A stretch of 64,000 nucleotides of DNA from Algoriphagus taiwanensis (GTDB lineage Bacteria > Bacteroidota > Bacteroidia > Cytophagales > Cyclobacteriaceae), in NCBI RefSeq assembly GCF_036245645.1, contig NZ_BTPE01000002.1, positions 417,864-481,863 on the forward strand, given 5' to 3'. Under the pieces are notes generated by a model. The model saw only the letters and a program-made list of their open reading frames with translations, was not told where the DNA came from and made no database searches. The translations under genes were made by a program, and so were the position numbers. Each line of letters begins with the position of its first letter. The stretch's first letter is position 1. This document shows, piece by piece, positions 33,469-42,528 of the stretch.

Positions 33469-34248
33469 ATGTCAAGACCTCTTATACTCGTCTCCAATGA
33501 CGATGGGATCACTTCGAAAGGGATCCGTGTGCTTGTTTCAGTAATGAAAAAACTGGGTGACGTCGTTGTAGTTGCCCCGGATAGTCCTCAGTCAGGGATG
33601 GGTCATGCCATCACTATTGGAGAAACGCTCAGATTGTACGAAGAGGAGATTTTTGAAGATGTTTTGGCCTACAAGTCAAGCGGTACTCCGGCTGATTGTG
33701 TCAAATTGGCCAAGCACTATGTCTTGAAAGACCGCAGCCCTGATTTGGTAGTGAGTGGAATCAATCACGGTTCCAATACGTCTATTTCTGTTCTTTATTC
33801 CGGAACCATGTCCGCAGCCATAGAAGGCGCACTTGAGGGATATCCTTCTATAGGATTCAGTCTCTGTGATTTTTCTTCCAAGGCAGATTTTTCCCATGTG
33901 GAAGAATGGGTTGAAAAGATCGCAAGACAAGTTTTGGAAAAGGGAATAGCCAAAGGTGTGGCATTGAATGTGAATTTTCCCCCAAAAAGAAATGAACCAA
34001 TCAAAGGGATCAAACTTTGCAGGCAGGCTGATGCAAAATGGCAAGAGGAATTTTCTGAGCGATTTGACCCAACCGGTAGAAAGTATTTCTGGATGGCTGG
34101 CAATTTTGTGAATTTCGACAAGGGAGAAGACAATGACGAATGGGCCATTGCTAATAATTACATCTCGATTGTGCCATGCCAATACGATTTGACGGCCTAT
34201 CATGCTATCTCTCAGATCAATAAGGATTGGGACTGGAGTCAATTTTAA
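33469..34248 (+). CDS. surE: 5'/3'-nucleotidase SurE
   Basis: SurE is a stationary-phase survival phosphatase acting on nucleoside monophosphates. The ATG at 33469 gives 259 residues with ILVSNDDGITSKGIRVL, where the DD pair binds the metal. Also present are the SGTPADCVKLA and VVSGINHGSNTSISVLYSGTMSAA segments, the latter with the catalytic Asn and Ser of the family. The length is normal. An in-frame upstream start would overlap the preceding secreted-protein gene and is not needed. The histidine-kinase gene starts 29 bases after the stop. Confidence 0.95.
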   Translation: MSRPLILVSNDDGITSKGIRVLVSVMKKLGDVVVVAPDSPQSGMGHAITIGETLRLYEEEIFEDVLAYKSSGTPADCVKLAKHYVLKDRSPDLVVSGINHGSNTSISVLYSGTMSAAIEGALEGYPSIGFSLCDFSSKADFSHVEEWVEKIARQVLEKGIAKGVALNVNFPPKRNEPIKGIKLCRQADAKWQEEFSERFDPTGRKYFWMAGNFVNFDKGEDNDEWAIANNYISIVPCQYDLTAYHAISQINKDWDWSQF

Positions 34249-34277
34249 CTCCAATTTCTAAAGGCCATTTCTTTCTC

Positions 34278-36302
34278 ATGGGTATATTTTACCCGAAACT
34301 TTCTATTTTGCGACAGCAAAAGTCTCTACCCCCCTCTGTGAAGTTTGTTTTCTTTTGTTTTCTATCAGTTCTGACCTTCTTCAGTGCGTCCATTTGTGCG
34401 CAAAGTGGGGACAGGGAATCTATACTTGCGCAATTGAAAGGCAAGGAACGGTATGATTTTCTTAATGCCAACGCGACACAGTTAAGAGAATCGGAGCAGG
34501 ATTTGGCGATTCAATATTCATTAGAAGCAGACTCATTGGCTAGCTTGAATGATGATTATTCAGCCAAAAGCAGGGCTTTGGAGAATCTGGGCTGGATTTA
34601 CTACAGGAGAGGGCAGTGGCAAAAGTCCTTTGACAATTCTACAAAGGCCTACGAGTTTGCACTTTTAGCAGAAGATAAGCTGCAGGCAGCCCGAATTATG
34701 AACAATCTTGGGGCGCTTTACTACGAGCAACAAAACTATGACAAGGCTATTGAGCAGTTTCGGAAAGGGTTTGAATTGGCTCTTGAGGCAGGGGATATCA
34801 GCACACAGATCAGAAGTCTGAATAATATTGCATTAAATTTTACTCAAAGTGGCCGGCAGGATTCAGCCTTGTACTATGCCAACCAATCCATAGCGATCAA
34901 CGAAAGCGCTGGAAGTCCCTACTTGCTGTCATTTGCCAATCGGGTCATTGGAGATGTATTTCTTGCAAAAGGTCAATATGACACAGCAACTACCATCTAT
35001 GAGACTTCATTGGAAATGGCCAGAGCTCAACAAGTCAAATCCTTTGAAGCTGGAGTTTTGCATCGATTAGGCAATGCTTATTTTTTGAATGGGGAAATCC
35101 GTAAGGCGGAGGAACTGCTGAATTATGCGGTGGATTTTTGCGAGGAAAACCAGTTTTTGGACGAATTGACGAAGAGCCATAAATATTTGGCTGAGGTCTA
35201 CAAGTCTCAAGGGAATATCAATCAAGCCTTTTTCCATCTTTCTTCTTACCAAACTTTGAGTGACTCTCTGCAAAGCAAGGCAAGTAAGGATAGACTAGCT
35301 TTGATGCAGGGGATGTTTGACCAAGATTTGGCTAACAAGCAAGTCGAACTTTTGAAGGCTCAAAACGAAAGTCAGAAGTATAGAATTCAAGCCAATAATA
35401 GATACATGTTGATTGGAGGGATCGCTTCCTTGATGATTCTTCTTTTGGGAATTTGGATGTTTGTTCTTAACCGTAATCTGAAAAAAACTCACGCTGATTT
35501 ATTAGTTCAGCAGCAAAAATCTGAATCCCAAAATTTAGAGCTGGAGTCTAAATCCAAGGAACTGATTGAAATCAATGAAACTAAGAATAAGCTTTTTTCT
35601 ATCCTCGGCCATGATTTAAAAGGGCCGATTGGACAGGTCAAGTCCGTTATGGATTTGATGTTGAAAGAACAATTGGATCAGGATGAGTTTATGGAGCTTC
35701 TGGAATATCTGAAAAATGATATAGACACAGTAGATTTCACACTAAATAACACGCTAAAATGGTCTGTTGCCCAGATGGAGGGCTTCGAGATCAATTCTGT
35801 CCAATTTGATTTGAGCAAGGTCATTGAAAATGTACTAGCACTTTTGCAGCATTCTATCAAGAAGAAAAACCTGGTCATTTTCAATCAGACGGGTTCCAAT
35901 ATTTTTGTCTTTGGAGAACCAGAGTCAATGGAAGTTTCGATCCGAAATATTATCAACAACGCCGTCAAGTTTTCAAATCCCGGAGATGCCATTACCATCT
36001 ACACAGAGAAAGATAAGGGTTGGGTTAGCCTTTTTATTCTTGATCAAGGCGTAGGTATGGAAAAGAAACAACTTGAAAAACTGCTCTCAGAAAATTATAT
36101 CTTGACCAAATCTCAACCCGGTACTTTAAAAGAAAAAGGGTCAGGACTAGGGCTTCAATTGGTCAAGGAATTTGTGAAGAGAAACAATGGAGAAATATCC
36201 ATCGAAAGCCAATTGGGACATGGAACGAAAGTATGTATCAAACTGCCTTTGGCCCCATTATCTCCGGAGACTGATTCCGTCACCAAGAAGAAACTCGCCT
36301 AG
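34278..36302 (+). CDS. TPR-containing sensor histidine kinase
   Basis: The ATG at 34278 gives 674 residues (a TTG start at 34227 is possible). The N-terminal part is a signal/anchor followed by about six TPR repeats facing out (for example SRALENLGWIYYRRGQWQKS, ARIMNNLGALYYEQQNYDKA). One membrane helix (GGIASLMILLLGIWMFVLN) and a coiled coil follow, then the kinase core with H-box FSILGHDLKGPIGQ, N-box IRNIINNAVKFS and G-boxes VGMEKK and GSGLGLQL. The substrate response regulator is not adjacent. Its 3' end overlaps that of the convergent SBP-like gene by 45 bases. Confidence 0.93.
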   Translation: MGIFYPKLSILRQQKSLPPSVKFVFFCFLSVLTFFSASICAQSGDRESILAQLKGKERYDFLNANATQLRESEQDLAIQYSLEADSLASLNDDYSAKSRALENLGWIYYRRGQWQKSFDNSTKAYEFALLAEDKLQAARIMNNLGALYYEQQNYDKAIEQFRKGFELALEAGDISTQIRSLNNIALNFTQSGRQDSALYYANQSIAINESAGSPYLLSFANRVIGDVFLAKGQYDTATTIYETSLEMARAQQVKSFEAGVLHRLGNAYFLNGEIRKAEELLNYAVDFCEENQFLDELTKSHKYLAEVYKSQGNINQAFFHLSSYQTLSDSLQSKASKDRLALMQGMFDQDLANKQVELLKAQNESQKYRIQANNRYMLIGGIASLMILLLGIWMFVLNRNLKKTHADLLVQQQKSESQNLELESKSKELIEINETKNKLFSILGHDLKGPIGQVKSVMDLMLKEQLDQDEFMELLEYLKNDIDTVDFTLNNTLKWSVAQMEGFEINSVQFDLSKVIENVLALLQHSIKKKNLVIFNQTGSNIFVFGEPESMEVSIRNIINNAVKFSNPGDAITIYTEKDKGWVSLFILDQGVGMEKKQLEKLLSENYILTKSQPGTLKEKGSGLGLQLVKEFVKRNNGEISIESQLGHGTKVCIKLPLAPLSPETDSVTKKKLA

Positions 36303-37130
36303 AGGAATTTTTTTATCCAGAATGTCAAAATGGACTAATCTATCTTGAATGGATTCCATTTGGGATTGGCTTATTTCTGGTTTTTGGCACCATTCAGTCT
36401 GGACTAACCAAGAATCCACATCATTCTGATCCAAATGATATTCTTCAGAAAGGACTTGGCTTACTTTTTCCATGGCTAAAACTTCCCTAATAAGACTATA
36501 AATCCCATCTCTTACTTTTTGAGCGATGCCGGGGAATTCATCCAAACTCTTTTTGGAAACTACCATGACAAAACAGGGCCAGGGGCTTTTAACCTCACCC
36601 ATTCGCTTCATGGCATGCTTTTTTACCTCGGGGGCTGTAGTATATTTTTCCCAAAGAAACATTCCCTCATTCCCTTTAGAAAAAGCTTCTTTGGCCCCGT
36701 CCATATTTCCGATCTGCTCAAAGGTCAGGCTTTTTGAATCCCATTTTGCACTTTCAGCGAGCACTTTGGCCATCAAGTGAGACCCAGAACCCATTCTGCT
36801 CACCAAAAAATGAGGGTTATGGATTTCGGAAATAGATTCAGCCTCCAAGTCAGGTTTGACATGGATGCCCCATACCAAAGGACTGAGGACATGAAACCCT
36901 GCCATAAGGATAGGATTGCCATCTTGCACTTCCTTGAAGAAGCTCTCAGTGAGCAAAATCGCCATTTCCACTTCTCCTTCCCGAAGGTATTTACTCATCT
37001 GCCCAGACCCTTTGGATTCTTCGGTCCATTCAATGGTAATACCCTCTGACTTCAAAGGTTGTCTTTGAGCCAATAGTCGAAAAGGAAAATTGAAATGCTC
37101 GGGTACCCCGACTATTCGGTATGTCTTCAT
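36258..37130 (-). CDS. SsuA/THI5-like substrate-binding protein without signal peptide
   Basis: The ATG at 37130 gives 290 residues of a type-2 periplasmic-binding fold (IVGVPEHFNFPFRLLAQ at the start, RMGSGSHLMAKVLAESAKWD in the middle). No signal peptide is visible at this start. An in-frame ATG 51 bases upstream adds residues that are not a good signal either. No transporter partner lies nearby. It could work as a cytosolic enzyme or sensor that reuses the binding fold (inference). It is convergent with, and overlaps, the histidine-kinase gene by 45 bases. Confidence 0.75.
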   Translation of the reverse strand: MKTYRIVGVPEHFNFPFRLLAQRQPLKSEGITIEWTEESKGSGQMSKYLREGEVEMAILLTESFFKEVQDGNPILMAGFHVLSPLVWGIHVKPDLEAESISEIHNPHFLVSRMGSGSHLMAKVLAESAKWDSKSLTFEQIGNMDGAKEAFSKGNEGMFLWEKYTTAPEVKKHAMKRMGEVKSPWPCFVMVVSKKSLDEFPGIAQKVRDGIYSLIREVLAMEKVSQVLSEEYHLDQNDVDSWLVQTEWCQKPEISQSQMESIQDRLVHFDILDKKIPLGEFLLGDGISLRR

Positions 37131-37142
37131 GGAGTAAATGTA

Positions 37143-37170
37143 AAAAGCCAGTCTCGAAAAACTGGCTTTT
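37143..37170 (-). terminator. Rho-independent terminator of the GH31/MFS transcript
   Basis: The ten-base stem AAAAGCCAGT / ACTGGCTTTT with an eight-base loop lies 26 bases after the MFS stop at 37196, with a T tract on the minus strand. It separates the MFS/GH31 operon from the SBP-like gene. Confidence 0.8.
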
Positions 37171-37195
37171 GGAAAATACAATTCGCTAAAATTAC

Positions 37196-38521
37196 TTAAT
37201 CGTGTGTTGCTTTCGGGTCGGTAATGAATAGGTTGCTCAACCCCGCCAAAATGAGCAGAGTTCCTGCCAAAAGCATCGTGTTGATTACAGCCTCTCCAAA
37301 TATCAGCTTATAAAGGAAATTTACCCCTCCCAATGCTGCTACAATTTGGGGAATTACAATGAACATGTTGAATATTCCCATGTAAACTCCCATTTTCTTG
37401 GGATTGACTGAGCTGGAAAGCATAGCGTAGGGCATGGATAGAATACTTGCCCAGGCGATACCCACCAAAGAGAAACAAATGTGCAGCATCCAAGGCTCTT
37501 GAATAAAATAAATCAGAATGAATCCACATCCACCGGCAATAAGGCTGAGCAAGTGAAGAAGACGTCTGTTGATTTTTACTTTGGAAGCGACAAATGCCAA
37601 AATCAGAGCATAAAACATGGATACTAAACCATAGGTGCCCAAATAATTTCCGACACTGTCTGCAGCATCATTGTAGGCCGCCGAACTGGTATCTGTTGCC
37701 CCAAAAACATGCTCAGTGATAGCAGGCGTAGCAAAACTCCACATCGTAAAAAAGGCAAACCAAGAAAAAAACTGTACCAATCCCAGCTGCTTCATTACCT
37801 TGGGCATGCTGGAGATATTGCTGAAAATCTCCTTGAATCCATGAAGGATCCCTTGGTTGGCCGCTTTTTCTTTTTCAAACTCCTCCAAATCCTCCGGTGG
37901 ATATTCCTCTGTAGTCAAAATGGTATAGAGAATGGAGGTGAACAAAACCAAAGCTCCTATTCCAAAGGCGTACTTGACCGAGTCGGGAACTACTCCTGCA
38001 GCTGCTGTATTGGGCACGCCTAATTGGGTCATAAGCCAAGGTAAATTGGAGGCGACCCAAGTTCCGATCCCGATGATCAGAGTTTGCACTACGAAGCCAT
38101 ACGAACGCTGTGAGTCAGGTAGCTTATCTGCCACCAAGGCTCTGAAGGGCTCCATCGAAATATTAATGGAAGCATCCAAAATCCAGAGGGCTCCTGCGGC
38201 CATCCAAAGTGCAGAAGAGTAGGGGGCAAAGAACAAAGCTATGGTGCTCAATACGGCCCCGATAAAGAAGAAAGGCTTTCTTCTTCCAAATTTGGGATGC
38301 CAAGTGCGGTCGCTCAAATACCCAACAATCGGCTGAACCAAAAGTCCGGTCAAAGGGGCGGCAATCCAGAGGAAGGGAATGGTATCCTTATCCGCACCGA
38401 GTGTTTGAAAGATTCGGGACATAAAGCCTCCCTGCAGGGCAAATCCAAACTGAATTCCCAGAAATCCAAAACTCATGTTCCAGATTTGCCAAAAACTCAG
38501 GCGTTTTTTGTGATCGGTCAT
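37196..38521 (-). CDS. MFS sugar transporter, SLC45/maltose type
   Basis: The 441-residue protein has twelve predicted membrane helices. Its opening (RLSFWQIWNMSFGFLGIQFGFALQGG) and the segments GYLSDRTWHPKFGRRKPFFFIGAVL and MEPFRALVADKLPDSQRSYGF are typical of MFS glucan-oligosaccharide carriers in Bacteroidota polysaccharide loci. It takes up maltose or longer maltodextrins across the inner membrane (family knowledge). It starts 23 bases after the GH31 gene on the same strand, so the two probably share the promoter region at 40984-41165 that contains a LacI-type operator. Confidence 0.88.
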   Translation of the reverse strand: MTDHKKRLSFWQIWNMSFGFLGIQFGFALQGGFMSRIFQTLGADKDTIPFLWIAAPLTGLLVQPIVGYLSDRTWHPKFGRRKPFFFIGAVLSTIALFFAPYSSALWMAAGALWILDASINISMEPFRALVADKLPDSQRSYGFVVQTLIIGIGTWVASNLPWLMTQLGVPNTAAAGVVPDSVKYAFGIGALVLFTSILYTILTTEEYPPEDLEEFEKEKAANQGILHGFKEIFSNISSMPKVMKQLGLVQFFSWFAFFTMWSFATPAITEHVFGATDTSSAAYNDAADSVGNYLGTYGLVSMFYALILAFVASKVKINRRLLHLLSLIAGGCGFILIYFIQEPWMLHICFSLVGIAWASILSMPYAMLSSSVNPKKMGVYMGIFNMFIVIPQIVAALGGVNFLYKLIFGEAVINTMLLAGTLLILAGLSNLFITDPKATHD

Positions 38522-38544
38522 TTGGGCGGGTGTGAGGGTTGAGG

Positions 38545-40983
38545 TTAAGAGAGTCCGTTAATTTCGAAAGAGTCTGAAAGGTGGTCGATTTCCAAATAAG
38601 GAAGCTGATCAATCTCAAAATAAGGGTGGTTATGCTCAGGAAGTGGATCAAATTCTGTCAATCTTGACAAAAAGGCATAATCTGTATTTTGAAGAGAGTG
38701 AGACCTACCTGCAATTTCTACTTGAGAGGTCTTAAATCCATGGAAATAGATTCTGAGCCTTTTGAAATCACTTGTGTATGCTCCTTCCCCGGAGGTGAAG
38801 CTCAGTTTACCTTTTGTTGGCTCAAAGGAAATGGTTCTGGAAAAATACTTTCCATCTTGATATGCAAATCCATCTCCTTCATCTTCATAATGCAAGTAGG
38901 TGGAGCCGTTTTTCCCTTGGTAAACATGGAGTTCCAGAATCCCATCATGTGCTTCACCGGTATGTTCTATTTGAGATTGCATGGCAAAAATGCTACCTCC
39001 TTGCACATAGACTGGAAGGTAATTCAGTGGACAATCCTGGTAAATAGTCTGATCACCTGCATGTCGCTGATCGGAGAATAGATAGTACCAATCCCCTTTG
39101 GGAAGGTGGACTTTGGTAATTTCCTTATGGCTCTCCACAGGGGCGACTAGGAAGGAATCACAGAATAAATATTGATTTTGGAAGGCCGACTGGAAAACTT
39201 TTTCGTCTTGAGAAAACTGTACCGCCAAGCTTTCAGCTAGAGGAAGACCGGTCTTTGAGCTCAAGTAAAACTTGCTGTAAATAGTGGGTAGAAGCCTATA
39301 TCTCAGCTTCATGTAGTTTCTGCTGATTTCCTCTGTCTCTTCACCAAATGCCCATGGTTCCGCGTCGTTGCTGTTGATCATGGAGTGGGCTCGATAGAAA
39401 GGGGAAAAAGCTCCGATGCTCATCCATCTGGCAAAAAGAGATTGACTAGCTTCCCCGGCAAATCCTCCTACATCGTACCCGGCAAAGGAAACTCCGCTCA
39501 ATCCCAGGCTATTTACCAGTCGAATGCCAGCCATCATATGCTCTTCAGAGGCTACATTATCCCCGGTCCAAGCTGCTGCATATCTCTGAATCCCCGCAAA
39601 ACCCGATCGGGTAAGGACAAAAGGTCTTTTATCCGGATTCTGATAAAAGCTTCCCTCTTGTGCACTTCTTGCCATCTGCATGCCGTAGACATTCCTTGCT
39701 TCACGATGGGAGGTGGTTCTTCCTTCCATGTGAAACTCGATCAGATTGGGGGTAAACTGACCCCAAGAGGCCGGTTCGTTCATGTCGGTCCAGAAGCCAT
39801 CTACTCCAGCGGCTGTGTAGAAAGCCATCTTTTCTGCCCACCATTTGCGGGTTTCTTCCCTAGTGAAATCGGGGAAGGCACACCAGCCTGGCCATACTTG
39901 GGCCTCGTAGGTTTTTCCGTCAGGATACTTGACAAAAAGGTCCTTTTCCAGTCCTTCATCGTAGGGGAAATATCCTTTTTCAGTTTTAATTCCCGGGTCC
40001 ATGATGACCACCACTTTAAATCCTTTGGCCTTCAAAGCTGAGATCATGGCTTTGGGGTCGGTGAATTTTTCCCCATCAAAGGTGAAAACCTTGTAGGCCT
40101 CCATGTGGTGAATGTCCAAGTAGATCACATCCGCAGGCATTTTTTTATCGCGGAAACCTTGGGCCACAGCGTAAACCTCCGAATCCGGATAATAAGAATA
40201 GCGACACTGTTGAAATCCTAGAGCCCACTTGGGTGGCATCTGCATTCGGCCAGTCAGTTCTGTGTAGGATTGAATGATGCCTTTGATATCCGGCTGATAG
40301 ATGAAGTAGTAATCCAAATCCCCATCTTCTGCACTGAAATAAGTGAAGCGGTTGGTCGAGGCTCCAAAATTGAATACGCTCTTGTGTGTATTGTCCAGAA
40401 AAATTCCGTAGGCTCCATTCTCATGCACTCCCATGTAAAACGGGATACTCATGTAAAGTGGATCGTCACCCACACCGTAGGCAAAGTAGTCCGTATTCCA
40501 ATGCGTGTAAGCCTTTCCGGATCGATCCAGATTACCTGTTTTTTCCCCGAGGCCGATAAATTTCTCTCCTTTTTGAACTTGTTTGTAGTTGCTAATCTCC
40601 GACCCAATCCAAGAGACGGACAAGGGATCATCTGAATTCAATAATCTACCTTCCGAAGTGAAAAAACTTAGCTGAAAAGAATCTAGCCTTACCTTGACTT
40701 GGAGAAGAGAAGAATGAATTTCGAGGTGATTTTCATGTTCAATGAGGCTAAGCTCAGTCTCTACGGGTTGGGAAATTACCGAATAGGGGTTGGATTGGAA
40801 CTCTTCAAATCGACTGATTTGAATACGGACAATCCCTGGTTGGAAAAATGTCAGTCTAAATTGAGCCCGATCATTTCTCCCCTCAAGAAGAGGATTTTCA
40901 AAATTCCAATCCAATACAGAGCCGAAAGATTGACTGCGTACTGATGTTCTTGATGTACTGATTGAATGCAAGGTGCTGGACAT
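38545..40983 (-). CDS. GH31 alpha-glucosidase
   Basis: The 812-residue enzyme has the GH31 catalytic barrel with the nucleophile motif DGFWTDMNEPASWG (Asp about residue 400). The segments PPKWALGFQQCRYSYYPDSEV and DVIYLDIHHMEAYKVFTFD are also family-typical. It probably cleaves terminal alpha-1,4-linked glucose from maltodextrins. No clear signal peptide is seen (start MSSTLHSISTSRTS), so a cytosolic location is likely, consistent with the neighbouring sugar carrier. It opens the operon with the MFS gene; a CAAACGTTTG operator lies about 130 bases before its start. Confidence 0.92.
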   Translation of the reverse strand: MSSTLHSISTSRTSVRSQSFGSVLDWNFENPLLEGRNDRAQFRLTFFQPGIVRIQISRFEEFQSNPYSVISQPVETELSLIEHENHLEIHSSLLQVKVRLDSFQLSFFTSEGRLLNSDDPLSVSWIGSEISNYKQVQKGEKFIGLGEKTGNLDRSGKAYTHWNTDYFAYGVGDDPLYMSIPFYMGVHENGAYGIFLDNTHKSVFNFGASTNRFTYFSAEDGDLDYYFIYQPDIKGIIQSYTELTGRMQMPPKWALGFQQCRYSYYPDSEVYAVAQGFRDKKMPADVIYLDIHHMEAYKVFTFDGEKFTDPKAMISALKAKGFKVVVIMDPGIKTEKGYFPYDEGLEKDLFVKYPDGKTYEAQVWPGWCAFPDFTREETRKWWAEKMAFYTAAGVDGFWTDMNEPASWGQFTPNLIEFHMEGRTTSHREARNVYGMQMARSAQEGSFYQNPDKRPFVLTRSGFAGIQRYAAAWTGDNVASEEHMMAGIRLVNSLGLSGVSFAGYDVGGFAGEASQSLFARWMSIGAFSPFYRAHSMINSNDAEPWAFGEETEEISRNYMKLRYRLLPTIYSKFYLSSKTGLPLAESLAVQFSQDEKVFQSAFQNQYLFCDSFLVAPVESHKEITKVHLPKGDWYYLFSDQRHAGDQTIYQDCPLNYLPVYVQGGSIFAMQSQIEHTGEAHDGILELHVYQGKNGSTYLHYEDEGDGFAYQDGKYFSRTISFEPTKGKLSFTSGEGAYTSDFKRLRIYFHGFKTSQVEIAGRSHSLQNTDYAFLSRLTEFDPLPEHNHPYFEIDQLPYLEIDHLSDSFEINGLS

Positions 40984-41089
40984 GGGTAAAAGCCTAAAAT
41001 ACCTAAAGAAACCTTGCTAAAATAGAAAGTAAAAACTAGGATAAAAATCAGAGTGCTAGGCAGTAAATCCCCATTTAAACAAAGGAAAC

Positions 41090-41112
41090 GGCCAAATTGA
41101 AAAGATTTGGCC
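41090..41112. terminator. Hairpin downstream of lacI
   Basis: GGCCAAAT / ATTTGGCC is a perfect eight-base stem with a seven-base loop, located 54 bases after the lacI stop on the minus strand. The following bases on that strand are not a clean U tract, so it may be a weak terminator or a structure in the GH31 leader. Confidence 0.45.
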
Positions 41113-41116
41113 TATT

Positions 41117-41126
41117 CAAACGTTTG
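41117..41126. promoter_or_regulatory. LacI-type operator before the GH31/MFS operon
   Basis: CAAACGTTTG is a perfect palindrome in the context TTCAAACGTTTGCAA. It has the central CG typical of LacI-family operators. It lies between the lacI 3' end and the GH31 start on the side expected for the GH31 promoter. A very similar site is found at 42343-42354. Confidence 0.6.
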
Positions 41127-41165
41127 CAACTTTTCCTTCAAAATCCTGAAAAAAAATCAATTCAT

Positions 41166-42194
41166 TTACCTTACGGAGGATTTTCTTACCAGAAGTTCGG
41201 TGTCCAGCATCACAGAATCCTGAAATTGGTCCACAGATTTTTTCTTTTCTACCAGGTCCAATAGGATCTCAGTGGCCGTTGCCCCCATCTTGAATCCCGG
41301 TTGGGCTACCGAGGATAGGGTAGGGTCTATCATGGAGCAAAATTGCCAATTGCTGAATCCTACTATGCCTATGTCCTCGGGGACACGCTTGCCGGCAGCT
41401 TTGCATGCCAGCATCGCACCTACAGCAGCCATATCGTTATTGGCAAAGAAAGCATCCGGCTGGACTTTGAATGTTTTGAGGATTTCACTTGTGATTTTTT
41501 GGCCTTCGTCGTCCGTCCCATGAGTGCACTCTACTACCCAATCAGGATTATATTCCAGCCCATGATCTTCCAGGGCATTTTTGTAGCCCCTATGTCTCTC
41601 CTGAGAGATTTTTAGGTTGGATGGGCCAGCCAAATGGACAATTCGCCGATAACCCTGCTGCAAAAGATGACGGGTGGCTTCATAAGCTCCGCTATAGTCG
41701 TCCACCACGACATTGACTGTGTTTTCCAGGTTTGGGATTCGGTCAAAAAAAACGATAGGAAAACCTTTGTCCAGAAGGTTTTTGAAATGGTCAAAGTCGG
41801 TGGTTTCTTTTGAAAAACTCACCAAAATCCCGTCAATCTGATTATCCATCATAGTTTGAACGCTGGATTTTTCCCGGGCTATCATTTCATTGGTTTGGGT
41901 AAGGATGACTTTATAACCTCTGGAGTAGGCCACTTCCTCAATTCCGCTTATCACGGTGGAGAAAAAGAAATGTACCACTTCGGGAATGATTACTCCTATA
42001 GTAAAGGATCTGCTTTTTCTCAGTGAAAGAGCGATTGCATTGGGCCTGTAATTCATTTTTTCAGCCAACTCCTTTACTTTCCTTTTGGTCTCATCGCTGA
42101 TTCCCGGATAGTCTTTCAGAGCTCTGGACACCGTAGAAGAAGAGACATTAAGTTCCCTTGCTATGTCCTTGATAGTAGCTTGTTCTAATTTCAT
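41166..42194 (-). CDS. LacI-family transcriptional regulator of the glucan genes
   Basis: The 342-residue protein has the helix-turn-helix at the start (IKDIARELNVSSSTVSRALKDYPGISDETKRKVKELAEKMNYRPN) and a periplasmic-binding-like effector domain (FTIGVIIPEVVHFFFSTVISGIEEV, then VDDYSGAYEATRHLLQQGYRRIVHL). It is divergent from the susE/amylase operon and upstream of GH31/MFS on the same strand. Palindromes with a central ACG-CGT lie in both intergenic regions, so it very likely controls both units in response to a maltodextrin-type sugar (inference). Confidence 0.93.
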   Translation of the reverse strand: MKLEQATIKDIARELNVSSSTVSRALKDYPGISDETKRKVKELAEKMNYRPNAIALSLRKSRSFTIGVIIPEVVHFFFSTVISGIEEVAYSRGYKVILTQTNEMIAREKSSVQTMMDNQIDGILVSFSKETTDFDHFKNLLDKGFPIVFFDRIPNLENTVNVVVDDYSGAYEATRHLLQQGYRRIVHLAGPSNLKISQERHRGYKNALEDHGLEYNPDWVVECTHGTDDEGQKITSEILKTFKVQPDAFFANNDMAAVGAMLACKAAGKRVPEDIGIVGFSNWQFCSMIDPTLSSVAQPGFKMGATATEILLDLVEKKKSVDQFQDSVMLDTELLVRKSSVR

Positions 42195-42330
42195 AAAAAA
42201 TTGTACTTTTTGGTGTTTTGGGTTTGTTAACTGAATTACAGCTCTAAGGTCGCTTTTCGCAATCGATTTAGAGGTATTTTTTTCAAAATAGAAAAATTTG
42301 AAGAATCGTTTCCAAAAAAGTTGATGAATG

Positions 42331-42354
42331 CAAACGATACCGCAAACGTCTGCA
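42331..42354. promoter_or_regulatory. Paired LacI-type operator sites before susE
   Basis: Two half-similar sites, GCAAACGATACC (42331-42342) and GCAAACGTCTGC (42343-42354), follow each other directly. The second differs in only one base from the palindrome GCAAACGTTTGC. Another AACG-like site (revcomp of ATCGTTTCC) lies at 42306-42314. The remaining 334-base gap is AT-rich and contains no gene. Confidence 0.55.
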
Positions 42355-42440
42355 TAAAAAAAAGATTAGTAGATGATTTTTATCCTATTGCATCTTCTCG
42401 TATACGATTTTAAATTCTCCTATCGATTCCAAAACCAGAG

Positions 42441-42467
42441 TTGAAAATATAGCTTAGGTTAATTTTG
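42441..42467 (+). promoter_or_regulatory. Possible promoter of susE
   Basis: TAATTTTG (42460-42467) matches the -7 box; TTGA at 42441 is the nearest -33-like element but the spacing is 15, not 19. It lies 61 bases before the susE start at 42529. The LacI-type sites lie about 85-130 bases farther upstream. Confidence 0.4.
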
Positions 42468-42528
42468 ACTTTGACTTTTGGAAATACAAAATGGTATTAT
42501 TCAAAGTAAAACAATCAAACTCAGAATT

